A stretch of DNA of 64,000 nucleotides from an uncultured Bacteroidota bacterium (GTDB taxonomy: Bacteria; Bacteroidota; Bacteroidia; Bacteroidales; P3): contig CACZWL010000012.1 in assembly GCA_902784865.1 (NCBI GenBank), forward strand, positions 1 through 64,000, written 5' to 3'. The notes beneath the pieces were generated by a model. The model was not told the DNA's origin and searched no databases. It saw only the letters and a program-made list of their open reading frames with translations. The position numbers and the translations under genes were made by a program. This document shows, piece by piece, positions 8,557-15,847 of the stretch. The first letter of the stretch is position 1. Every line of letters starts with the position of its first letter.

Positions 8557-8925
8557 AACTATCTGATTTTATGATTTCTGAGTTGGTATTTTACTTTTTT
8601 TTTGACGGCGAATTGCGCTAATTACGCGAAGGCTTGCGCAGGTTAATTTAGGGCCAATTACTCGGATTGGCCTTTCACCTCTCACCCCTCGCCAAACTGA
8701 TAACGCCGGTTTTCCGGCTTTATTGCCCCGGTTCACCAGACAAGGTAGGAGAGGGGAAGAAGAGGATACTTTCAAAAGGTTGGTTGTCAAGCTGTTGTTT
8801 ACGGACGATTTTCTTGAAAAAGGCGGATATTTTTCAAAAAAAAGTGCTCTTTTTCGCGGAACCATTTTTTTTCTTCCGCCACATACTTTAGGCAATATTT
8901 CCGCGTTATTGGGTACTAAACAGAA
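8557..8925. other. Intergenic region between divergent DUF6266 and folE
   Basis: 369 bp without a gene. It contains a 7-bp inverted repeat GGCCAAT/ATTGGCC at 8652-8672, a purine-rich repeat copy near 8747-8770, and an AT-rich stretch with TACTTTAG shortly before folE that could be a weak -7 box. No clear TAnnTTTG element was found on either strand. No small gene is convincing. Confidence 0.5.
8747..8770 (+). repeat. Degenerate copy of the purine-rich GGAAGAAGAGGGG repeat
   Basis: AGGAGAGGGGAAGAAGAGGATAC matches the purine block found at 15685-15730 and 36190-36240 (GAAGAGGGGAAGAAGAG). Here the preceding ACCTACCA-like unit is reduced to CACCAGACAAGGTAGG and the downstream part has diverged. 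Confidence 0.55.
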
Positions 8926-9537
8926 ATGAATATGGAATTAGGATACCAGAAAATAGACAAGTACGACGAGCAGTGTGTCGCCGACCTGTCGGGCCATTAC
9001 AAGGAGATTATCCGCCTCCTCGGCGAGGACCCCGAGCGCGAAGGCCTCGTCAAGAGCCCCGAGCGCATCGCCAAGGCCATGCTCTTCTTCACCAACGGCT
9101 ACGACCTCAACCCCGAGGATATACTCCGCAGCGCGATGTTCCACGAGGACTACAAGCAGATGGTCGTCGTCAAGGACATCGAGCTCTACTCGCTCTGCGA
9201 GCACCACATGGTACCCTTCGTCGGCAAGGCCCACGTGGCCTATATTCCCAACGGCACGATTGTCGGCCTGAGCAAGATACCGCGCGTGGTCGATGCCTAT
9301 GCGCGCCGCCTGCAGGTGCAGGAGCGCCTCACCAAGCAGATCAAGGACTGCATCCAGGCCACCCTCAACCCCCTCGGCGTCGCCGTCGTCATCGAGGCTC
9401 AGCACATGTGCATGTCCATGCGCGGTGTGCAGAAGCAGAACTCCGTCACCACCACCAGCGACTTCACCGGCGCCTTCATGAAGGACCCCAAGACCCGCGA
9501 GGAATTCATGAATATTATCGGCCTCAAACTCCATTGA
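8926..9537 (+). CDS. folE: GTP cyclohydrolase I
   Basis: Converts GTP to 7,8-dihydroneopterin triphosphate, the first step of folate and pterin synthesis. The 203-residue length is standard. Zinc-site and catalytic motifs are present: [40 protein letters not shown], and [20 protein letters not shown] with the second zinc cysteine. The start MNMELGYQK could instead be the second ATG, with no consequence for function. A LolA-like gene follows 2 bp after the stop. Confidence 0.96.
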   Translation: MNMELGYQKIDKYDEQCVADLSGHYKEIIRLLGEDPEREGLVKSPERIAKAMLFFTNGYDLNPEDILRSAMFHEDYKQMVVVKDIELYSLCEHHMVPFVGKAHVAYIPNGTIVGLSKIPRVVDAYARRLQVQERLTKQIKDCIQATLNPLGVAVVIEAQHMCMSMRGVQKQNSVTTTSDFTGAFMKDPKTREEFMNIIGLKLH

Positions 9538-9539
9538 TT

Positions 9540-10193
9540 ATGAAAAAGACACTCCTGATAGCGGCGCTTTTTTCAATTTTCAATTTCCAATTTTCGATTT
9601 CCCAGGCGCAGATCACCCACGCCTCGCAGGGGCGCCTCGACGAGAACGCCACCGCCGCCCTGCAGAAGGCCGCCAAGAAGATGGACAACGTCAGCTGCAC
9701 CGTCACCCGCACCCTCCTCGACCCTCAGAAGAAACCCCTCGGCAAGCAGACCGCCGAGGTGCGCTACAGCCACGGCAAGTACCGCATTGCCTTCGGCGGT
9801 CAGGAGCTCCTCTCCGACGGCACCACCGTGTGGCACTGGAACAAGTCCGCCAAGGAGGTCGTCGTCACCAGCGTCTCCAACGACGATATGGACCTCCTCA
9901 ACCCCGCCAAACTCGTCGCCAACTATGCCAAGAACTTCCGCGCCAAGTACATACGCACCGAGGACAACGGCGCCGCTGTCGTCGACCTCCAGCCCAAGTC
10001 GTCGCAGAGCTACCACAAGCTGCGCCTCCTCATCGACGAGGCCAGCGGCAAGCTGCTCCGCATCGAGATGCACAAGTACGACTCCAGCCGCGAGATCTAC
10101 GACTTCTCCAACCACAAATTCAGCCTCCCCGGCGGCTCCTTCTCGTTCGACCCCAAGGCGCACCCCGAGGTCGAAGTAATCGACATGCGATGA
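9540..10193 (+). CDS. LolA-like outer-membrane lipoprotein carrier
   Basis: A 217-residue exported protein resembling LolA, the periplasmic chaperone that moves lipoproteins from the LolCDE complex to the outer membrane. A Sec signal peptide ends in SISQAQ. The mature protein has the LolA-like pattern: KKMDNVSCTVTRTL, RYSHGKYRIAFGGQELLSDGTTVWHWN, SYHKLRLLIDEASGKLLRIEM, and a final PGGSFSFDPKAHPEVEVIDMR. The signal peptide core (FNFQFSI) is encoded by a TTTTCAA-type heptamer run. Its stop overlaps the tsaB start, so the two are probably translated together. Confidence 0.82.
   Translation: MKKTLLIAALFSIFNFQFSISQAQITHASQGRLDENATAALQKAAKKMDNVSCTVTRTLLDPQKKPLGKQTAEVRYSHGKYRIAFGGQELLSDGTTVWHWNKSAKEVVVTSVSNDDMDLLNPAKLVANYAKNFRAKYIRTEDNGAAVVDLQPKSSQSYHKLRLLIDEASGKLLRIEMHKYDSSREIYDFSNHKFSLPGGSFSFDPKAHPEVEVIDMR
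9567..9602 (+). repeat. Heptamer-type TTTTCAA run within a signal peptide
   Basis: Imperfect 7-8 bp units of the TTTTCAA/TTTCCAA type run through codons 10-21 of the LolA-like gene, encoding alternating Phe, Ser, Asn, Gln and Ile. Similar runs occur at 12968-12988, 23711-23735 (as GTTGAAA), 23816-23846 and 29144-29167. Confidence 0.6.
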
Positions 10194-10888
10194 ACCACAC
10201 CATCCTCCTCATCGAAACCGCCACCCAGGTCTGCTCCGTGGCCCTCGCCTCCGAGGGCCGCATCCTGGCCCGCCGCGACAGCGACACCCCCAACGCCCAC
10301 TCCACGCGCCTCTCGGTCTTCATCCAGGAGGTGCTCGACGAGTGCCACCTCGTACCCCGCGACCTCGACGCCGTCTGCGTCTCGGCAGGCCCCGGCAGCT
10401 ACACCGGCCTCCGCATCGGCGTCAGCTCCGCCAAAGGCTTCTGCTACGCCCTTGGCCTGCCGCTCCTCTCTGTCCACACGCTCCTCTCCATGGCCGCCCT
10501 CTACTACCGACAGCACCCTGACTACAAGGGGCTTGTATGCCCCATGATCGACGCCCGGCGCATGGAGTGCTACACCATGGTGGTAGCCCCCGGGCTAGAG
10601 GTGCTGCGCGATACGTCGGCCGACATCATCGCCGAAGGCCTCTTCGACGAGTATCTGGACAGGGGAGAGGTCACCTTCGTCGGCGACGGCGCCGAGAAGA
10701 CCCGCCCCCTGCTGGGCATCCACCCCAACGCACGCTTCGACGGTTCCTTTGCCCCATCGGCCGAAGGCATGGCCGACCTCGCCGCCCGGCACCTGCAGCA
10801 GGGCAGGGTAGAGGACGTCGCCTACTTCGAACCCTTCTACCTCAAGGACTTCGTCGCCAAGAAAAGCGTCGTCCACGGACTCAGATAG
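10190..10888 (+). CDS. tsaB: tRNA threonylcarbamoyladenosine protein TsaB
   Basis: TsaB pairs with TsaD (and TsaE) to install the universal t6A37 modification in ANN-decoding tRNAs. The frame is open upstream, but the ATG at 10190 overlaps the previous stop and gives MNHTILLIETATQVCSVAL, the usual opening of the ASKHA fold. AVCVSAGPGSYTGLRIGVSSAKG is the diagnostic family motif near residues 60-85. The 232-residue length is normal, and the C-terminal half is variable as expected. It is followed 13 bp later by a permease gene on the same strand. Confidence 0.93.
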   Translation: MNHTILLIETATQVCSVALASEGRILARRDSDTPNAHSTRLSVFIQEVLDECHLVPRDLDAVCVSAGPGSYTGLRIGVSSAKGFCYALGLPLLSVHTLLSMAALYYRQHPDYKGLVCPMIDARRMECYTMVVAPGLEVLRDTSADIIAEGLFDEYLDRGEVTFVGDGAEKTRPLLGIHPNARFDGSFAPSAEGMADLAARHLQQGRVEDVAYFEPFYLKDFVAKKSVVHGLR

Positions 10889-10901
10889 ACACCGGAAAAC
10901 C

Positions 10902-11978
10902 ATGCTGCGATACATTGGAAAACGACTCCTCTACGGCCTCCTGGTGCTCCTGGGAGTGGTCACCCTCGTCTTCCTCCTCTTCAACATCCTGCCTGGCGAC
11001 CCCGCCCGCATGATGCTCGGCCAGCGCGCCGACGCCGAGAGCATAGCCCTCATCAACCGCGACCTCGGCCGCGACCGCCCGCTGCACGTGCAGTTCGCCG
11101 GCTACCTCAACGACCTCTCTCCGCTCTCGTTCCACAACAACGCCGACTCCACCAGCTTCTTCTACCTCGCCCCGGGCAAGTACCGCTCCGCCACGCTCCT
11201 GCGCCTCGGCACCACCTCCCTCGTCGCCAAGCGCCCCTACCTCCGCCGCTCCTACCAGAGCCAGCGCCCCGTGTCCGAAATCATAGCCACCGCCTTCCCG
11301 CAGACGGCCCTCCTGGCCGTCGTCGCCATGCTCTTCGCACTGGCTGTCGGCATCACCCTGGGCGTCGTCTCGGCGCTGAAAAAAGACTCCTGGATCGACC
11401 GCACGACCCTCTTCCTCAGCACCCTCGGCATGTCGCTGCCCTCCTTCTTCGCCGCCATACTCATAGCCTGGCTCTTCGCCTATGTCCTCGCCGAGTGGAC
11501 CCACCTCAACATGTTCGGCAACCTCTATGCCGTCGACGACTACGGCAGCGGCGAATACCTCGAACTGAAAAACCTCATCCTCCCCGCCCTCACCCTCGGC
11601 ATACGCCCCCTGGCCACCCTCACGCAGCTCACCAAAAACTCCATGCTCGAAGCCCTCAGCCAGGACTACATACGCACCGCCCGCGCCAAAGGGCTCTCCC
11701 ACCGCCGCGTCGTCGTCCGCCACGCCCTGCGCAACGCCCTCAACCCCGTCGTCACCTCAGCCAGCGGATGGCTCGCCAGCCTCCTCGCCGGCGCCGTCTT
11801 CGTCGAATACGTCTTCGACTGGAAAGGCATGGGCGTCGTCATCGTCGACGCCCTCGACACCTACGACTTCCCCGTCGTCATGGGCGCCATCCTCTTCATC
11901 TGCGTCCTCCTCGTCGTCATCAACATCCTCACCGACCTCCTCTACGCCCTCCTCGACCCCCGCGTCAGGCTGGCCTGA
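10902..11978 (+). CDS. OppB/DppB-type ABC transporter permease
   Basis: A 358-residue inner-membrane permease of the peptide/nickel ABC family. It opens with MLRYIGKRLLYG and a first helix, then the LPGDPARMMLGQ motif typical of OppB/DppB, a periplasmic insert of roughly 100 residues (longer than usual), and five further helices. The cytoplasmic EAA-type loop is AKGLSHRRVVVRHALRNALNP. No second permease or ATPase gene lies beside it; a family-5 binding lipoprotein sits at 15848-17452 on the other strand and may be its partner. The substrate is unknown. Confidence 0.9.
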   Translation: MLRYIGKRLLYGLLVLLGVVTLVFLLFNILPGDPARMMLGQRADAESIALINRDLGRDRPLHVQFAGYLNDLSPLSFHNNADSTSFFYLAPGKYRSATLLRLGTTSLVAKRPYLRRSYQSQRPVSEIIATAFPQTALLAVVAMLFALAVGITLGVVSALKKDSWIDRTTLFLSTLGMSLPSFFAAILIAWLFAYVLAEWTHLNMFGNLYAVDDYGSGEYLELKNLILPALTLGIRPLATLTQLTKNSMLEALSQDYIRTARAKGLSHRRVVVRHALRNALNPVVTSASGWLASLLAGAVFVEYVFDWKGMGVVIVDALDTYDFPVVMGAILFICVLLVVINILTDLLYALLDPRVRLA

Positions 11979-12035
11979 CACGCCGCCTTTTCGACTTTTT
12001 ATCATCATTATTCGCGCCATGTGGACTTTTTTTCG

Positions 12036-12043
12036 TATCTTTG
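12036..12043 (+). promoter_or_regulatory. -7 box of the aguB-aguA-protease operon
   Basis: TATCTTTG followed by CAC, preceded by a run of T, 47 bp upstream of the aguB ATG. This is the canonical Bacteroidota promoter form and supports independent transcription of the agmatine operon from the permease gene upstream. Confidence 0.75.
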
Positions 12044-12090
12044 CACTTTCTTTTCGTACAACCAACATCAACCCATAGAAGCCTGAACCT

Positions 12091-12954
12091 ATGAAAGTAA
12101 AAGTGGGAATCGCGCAGATGAGCTGCGTGGAAGACAAACAGCAAAACATCGAACGCTACACCGAAAAGGTGCGCGAACTGGCCCGCGGCGGCGCCCAAAT
12201 CGTCTGCCTGCAGGAACTTTTCGCCTCGCTCTACTTCTGCGACGAAGAGCGCTACCAGAACTTCGCCCTCGCCGAACCCATCCCCGAAGGGCCCACCTGC
12301 CAGCACTTCATGGCCCTGGCCAAAGAGCTCGGCGTCGTCATCGTCTGCTCGCTCTTCGAGAAACGCGCCGAAGGCCTCTACCACAACACCACGGCCGTCA
12401 TCGACGCCGACGGCTCCTACCTCGGCAAGTACCGCAAGATGCACATCCCCGACGACCCCGGCTACTACGAAAAGTTCTACTTCACCCCCGGCGACCTCGG
12501 CTACAAAGTGTTCAAAACCAAGTTCGCCACCATCGGCGTCCTCATCTGCTGGGACCAGTGGTACCCCGAAGCCAGCCGCATCACCGCCCTCATGGGTGCC
12601 CAGATACTCTTCTACCCCACGGCCATCGGCTGGGACGTCCGCCAGAACGAGCACGACAACCGCGAGCAGTACGACGCCTGGCAGACCATACAGCGCAGCC
12701 ATGCCGTCGCCAACGGCGTGCCCGTCGTCTCCGTCAACCGCACCGGCCGCGAGGGCGGCATGCAGTTCTGGGGCGGCAGCTTCATCACCAACGCCTTCGG
12801 CCGCGTGCTCTATCAGGCTCCGCACCTCGAGGAAACCATCCACATCGAAGAGCTAGACCTCGACCAGACCGACCACTACCGCCGCCACTGGCCCTACTAC
12901 CGCGACCGCCGTATCGACTCCTACCAGCCTATTCTTCAGCGCTATATAGATTGA
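12091..12954 (+). CDS. aguB: N-carbamoylputrescine amidase
   Basis: A 287-residue nitrilase-superfamily amidohydrolase that releases putrescine, CO2 and ammonia from N-carbamoylputrescine. The catalytic triad is E42 (CLQELF), K116 (YRKMHIPDD) and C153 (LICWDQWYPEA). The sequence GYYEKFYFTPGD and the final HWPYYRDRRIDSYQPI are typical of the AguB subfamily. aguA follows 34 bp downstream and makes its substrate, so this pair converts agmatine to putrescine. A clear promoter lies 47 bp upstream. Confidence 0.95.
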   Translation: MKVKVGIAQMSCVEDKQQNIERYTEKVRELARGGAQIVCLQELFASLYFCDEERYQNFALAEPIPEGPTCQHFMALAKELGVVIVCSLFEKRAEGLYHNTTAVIDADGSYLGKYRKMHIPDDPGYYEKFYFTPGDLGYKVFKTKFATIGVLICWDQWYPEASRITALMGAQILFYPTAIGWDVRQNEHDNREQYDAWQTIQRSHAVANGVPVVSVNRTGREGGMQFWGGSFITNAFGRVLYQAPHLEETIHIEELDLDQTDHYRRHWPYYRDRRIDSYQPILQRYID

Positions 12955-12988
12955 CATTATTATAAAATCCCCAATTTCCAATTTCCGA

Positions 12989-14026
12989 ATGTCCCCCAAA
13001 GAACAAGGCTATTACATGCCCGCCGAGTGGGCGCAGCACGAGGCCACATGGCTCACCTACCCAAAGAACCCCGACTCGTGGCCCGGCAAGATTGAGACCA
13101 TATACCCCTCGTACCACCTCTTCGTCAAGACCCTCGCCGAGGGCGAAGTGGTCCACCTCAACGTCGACGATGAGCGTATGCTCAACCATGTCAAAGCAGA
13201 ACTTGAGAAGATAGACTGCAACATGCAGAATATCCGCCTGCACGTCATCCCCAGCAACGATGCCTGGTGCCGCGACCACGGCCCCGCCTTCCTCCTCAAC
13301 CGGCAGGATGCCGCCAAGCGCGCCATCGTCAACTGGAACCACAACGCCTGGGGCGGCAAGTACCCCTACGAGCTCGACACCGAGGTGCCGCTGCGCATCC
13401 ATGAACTCATGCCCGAGGCAACGCTCTTCTCGCCCGGCATCGTCATGGAGGGCGGATCCATCGACGTCAACGGCTGCGGCGACCTACTCACCACCACCTC
13501 GTGCCTCCTCAACCCCAACCGCAACCCGCACCTCAACCAGGACCAGATAGAAACCTATCTGCGTGACTTTTACGGCGTCGACAATATCATCTGGCTCGGC
13601 GACGGCATAGTCGGTGACGACACCGACGGCCACGTCGACGACATCACGCGCTTCGTCTCCGACGACACCATCCTCACCGTCGTCGAGGACGACTCGTGGG
13701 ACGAGAACTACGAGCCGCTGCAGAAGAACCTGCGCATGCTCAACCGCTGCCGTCTGGCCAACGGCAAGCAGCCCTCCATCGTCGAACTCCCCATGCCCGA
13801 CGTCGTCTTCTACGACGGACAGCGCCTGCCCGCTTCCTACGCCAACTTCTACATCGCCAACGGCAAGGTCATCTTCCCGACCTACCGCTGCCTCACCGAC
13901 AACGAGGCCGCCTACATACTCGAGGCCTGCTTCCCCGACCGCGAAATTATCGGCATCGACTCTACCGACATCATCTGGGGCCTCGGCTCCTTCCACTGCC
14001 TCAGCCAGCAAATGCCCTCTTTATGA
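12989..14026 (+). CDS. aguA: Agmatine deiminase
   Basis: A 345-residue guanidino-modifying enzyme that hydrolyses agmatine to N-carbamoylputrescine and ammonia. PAEWAQHEATWLTYP opens the fold, NDAWCRDHGPAFLL carries the substrate-binding Asp/Arg, GGSIDVNGCGDLL and GDDTDGHVDDITRF supply the catalytic Glu/His region, and the nucleophile is C337 in GSFHCLSQQMP. Preceded by aguB in the same operon. Its stop overlaps the protease start (ATGA), so all three genes are probably co-translated. Confidence 0.95.
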   Translation: MSPKEQGYYMPAEWAQHEATWLTYPKNPDSWPGKIETIYPSYHLFVKTLAEGEVVHLNVDDERMLNHVKAELEKIDCNMQNIRLHVIPSNDAWCRDHGPAFLLNRQDAAKRAIVNWNHNAWGGKYPYELDTEVPLRIHELMPEATLFSPGIVMEGGSIDVNGCGDLLTTTSCLLNPNRNPHLNQDQIETYLRDFYGVDNIIWLGDGIVGDDTDGHVDDITRFVSDDTILTVVEDDSWDENYEPLQKNLRMLNRCRLANGKQPSIVELPMPDVVFYDGQRLPASYANFYIANGKVIFPTYRCLTDNEAAYILEACFPDREIIGIDSTDIIWGLGSFHCLSQQMPSL

Positions 14027-15591
14027 ATAAGATACACCGCCTGCTCACCCTCGGCCTGCTGCTCCTGCCCACCGCGCTGCACGCCCAGGCCGATACCGTC
14101 AGCGCCGCCCAGCAACGCGTCGACCAGGTCATGGACCTCATCGAGCAGTTCTACACTGAGACGCCCGACATGAACCGCCTCTCCGAAGAGGCCGTCCGCG
14201 CCATGTTCAAGGCCCTCGACCCCCACAGCATCTACATCCCCGCCAAGGACGTCGAGCGCGCCAACGAAGGCCTGCAGGGCAACTTCGAAGGCGTCGGCAT
14301 CTCCTTCCAGATTGTCAGCGACACAATTGTGGTCCAGTCGGTTATCGACGGCGGCCCCAGCGAGAAGGTCGGCCTGCAGGTCGGCGACAAGCTCATCCGC
14401 ATCGACGGCCAGCCCGCCACAGGCGACTCTATCAACAACAACTTCGTCTTCAAACGCTTGCGTGGCAAGAAAGGCACCGTCGTCGAACTCGACATCCTGC
14501 GCCAAGGCACCGTCTACCCCTTCAGCATCGTGCGCGACAAGGTGCCCATCTACTCTGTCGACACCTATTTCATGGCCGACGACACCATCGGCTACATCCG
14601 CCTCACCCGCTTCGCCCGCACCTCGGTCGACGAGTTCCGCAAGGCCCTCAAAGCCCTTCAGAAACAGGGCATGACGGCCCTCATCCTCGACCTCCGCGGC
14701 AACACCGGCGGTTTCCTCGACATAGCCTACACCCTGGCCAACGAGTTCCTCGAGCGCGGACAACTCATTGTCTATCAAGAAGGTCGGCGCACGCCCCGCC
14801 AGGACTTCCGCGCCAACGGCCACGGCAAGTTCCGCAAGGGCCGCCTCGTCGTCCTCATCGACGAAGGCTCCGCCTCGGCCTCCGAGATTGTCTCCGGCGC
14901 CGTCCAGGACTGGGACCGCGGCACCCTCGTCGGACGACGCACCTTCGGCAAAGGCCTCGTCCAGCGCATGTTCCCCCTCAAGGACGGCGGTCAGGTGCGC
15001 CTCACCACAGCACGCTACTTCACACCCTCTGGCCGCTGCATACAGCGCCCCTACAGCGAAGGCTCCGACGCCTACCGCGACGACCTCTCGCAGCGCTACA
15101 AACGTGGCGAGCTGGTCAACGTCGACTCCATACACTTCCCTGATTCTCTGAAATATAAGACCGCATCGGGCCGCACCGTCTATGGCGGCGGCGGCGTCAT
15201 GCCCGACCTCTTCGTGCCCATGGACACCATGCGCCTCTCCGACTACTACATATCCCTCCGCGGCAAAGGCCTCCTCAACTCGTTCCCACTCAACTGGGCC
15301 GATGCCCACCGCCGCCAGCCCGAAGTGAAAACCTTCGAGCTCTTCCTCCAGAACTACGACTCCTTCGGCCTCGACAGCCTCCTCGCTGCCCACGCCATCG
15401 AGAAGGGCATAGTCCGCGACGCGGAGAAAGAGGCCCGCGAACCCGAGCGCACGGCCCACAGCGACCGCTACATGGCCCTCATGCTCAAGGCCCAGGTCGC
15501 CAAGGACCTCTTCGGCATCGAGTACTACTACAAGGTCATGAAAGACTTCGACGACGCCTTCCTTGCCGCCCTGCAGCACCTGCGCAAGTAG
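14023..15591 (+). CDS. S41-family C-terminal processing protease (CtpA-like)
   Basis: A 522-residue periplasmic serine protease. The frame is open upstream inside aguA, but the ATG overlapping the aguA stop gives a proper signal peptide ending LHAQA. Domains in order: N-terminal helical region with LDPHSIYIP, a PDZ domain at about residues 85-165 (GNFEGVGISFQI, GLQVGDKLIRIDGQ), then the tail-specific protease core. The catalytic dyad is S283 in DEGSASASE and K310 in TFGKG. Such proteases trim or degrade periplasmic proteins by their C-termini. A strong terminator begins about 22 bp after the stop. Confidence 0.93.
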   Translation: MNKIHRLLTLGLLLLPTALHAQADTVSAAQQRVDQVMDLIEQFYTETPDMNRLSEEAVRAMFKALDPHSIYIPAKDVERANEGLQGNFEGVGISFQIVSDTIVVQSVIDGGPSEKVGLQVGDKLIRIDGQPATGDSINNNFVFKRLRGKKGTVVELDILRQGTVYPFSIVRDKVPIYSVDTYFMADDTIGYIRLTRFARTSVDEFRKALKALQKQGMTALILDLRGNTGGFLDIAYTLANEFLERGQLIVYQEGRRTPRQDFRANGHGKFRKGRLVVLIDEGSASASEIVSGAVQDWDRGTLVGRRTFGKGLVQRMFPLKDGGQVRLTTARYFTPSGRCIQRPYSEGSDAYRDDLSQRYKRGELVNVDSIHFPDSLKYKTASGRTVYGGGGVMPDLFVPMDTMRLSDYYISLRGKGLLNSFPLNWADAHRRQPEVKTFELFLQNYDSFGLDSLLAAHAIEKGIVRDAEKEAREPERTAHSDRYMALMLKAQVAKDLFGIEYYYKVMKDFDDAFLAALQHLRK

Positions 15592-15613
15592 CCTTCCAAC
15601 GCGACGACCCTCG

Positions 15614-15644
15614 GCAGCAACCCCCTCAGGGTTGCTGCTTTTTT
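15614..15644 (+). terminator. Rho-independent terminator of the agu operon
   Basis: A perfect 10-bp stem GCAGCAACCC/GGGTTGCTGC with a CCTCA loop is followed directly by TTTTTT. It ends the aguB-aguA-protease transcript. Confidence 0.9.
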
Positions 15645-15684
15645 ATTCCCTTTTTTCGAAAAACGGGGCGCCTCCCCGGCACCC

Positions 15685-15730
15685 CCTTACCAATGACTTA
15701 CCAAGGAAGAAGAGGGGAAGAAGAGGGTGC
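15685..15730 (+). repeat. Two 11-bp CTTACCA units plus purine-rich repeat
   Basis: CCTTACCAATG and ACTTACCAAGG form two 11-bp units, followed by a purine block GAAGAAGAGGGGAAGAAGAG. A 27-bp stretch (15699-15725) is identical to 36206-36232. Both copies continue with a CTGAAAATCA segment and a hairpin. Confidence 0.8.
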
Positions 15731-15758
15731 CTTTAAAGCACTGAAAATCAGCCAATAG

Positions 15759-15784
15759 AAAAACCGCCAAAATGGGCGGTTTTT
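15759..15784. terminator. Bidirectional hairpin terminator
   Basis: AAAAACCGCC/GGCGGTTTTT is a perfect 10-bp stem with A-rich and T-rich flanks, so it can work on either strand. It lies between the convergent agu operon and the binding-protein gene at 15848-17452. A related, imperfect hairpin occupies the same place in the repeat at 36190-36290. Confidence 0.7.
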
Positions 15785-15847
15785 CGGTTTTTGTTCAACT
15801 TTTTGAACGGAAATCTAAAGTCAGTGTAACGTGCTGGTCCTCAACGT

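Noticed and set aside
8579-8640. Possible tRNA-like fold in the AT/GC mixed stretch upstream of DUF6266 copy 1
   Set aside because: No T-loop GTTCRANNC sequence, no acceptor-stem pairing and no anticodon arm could be assembled.
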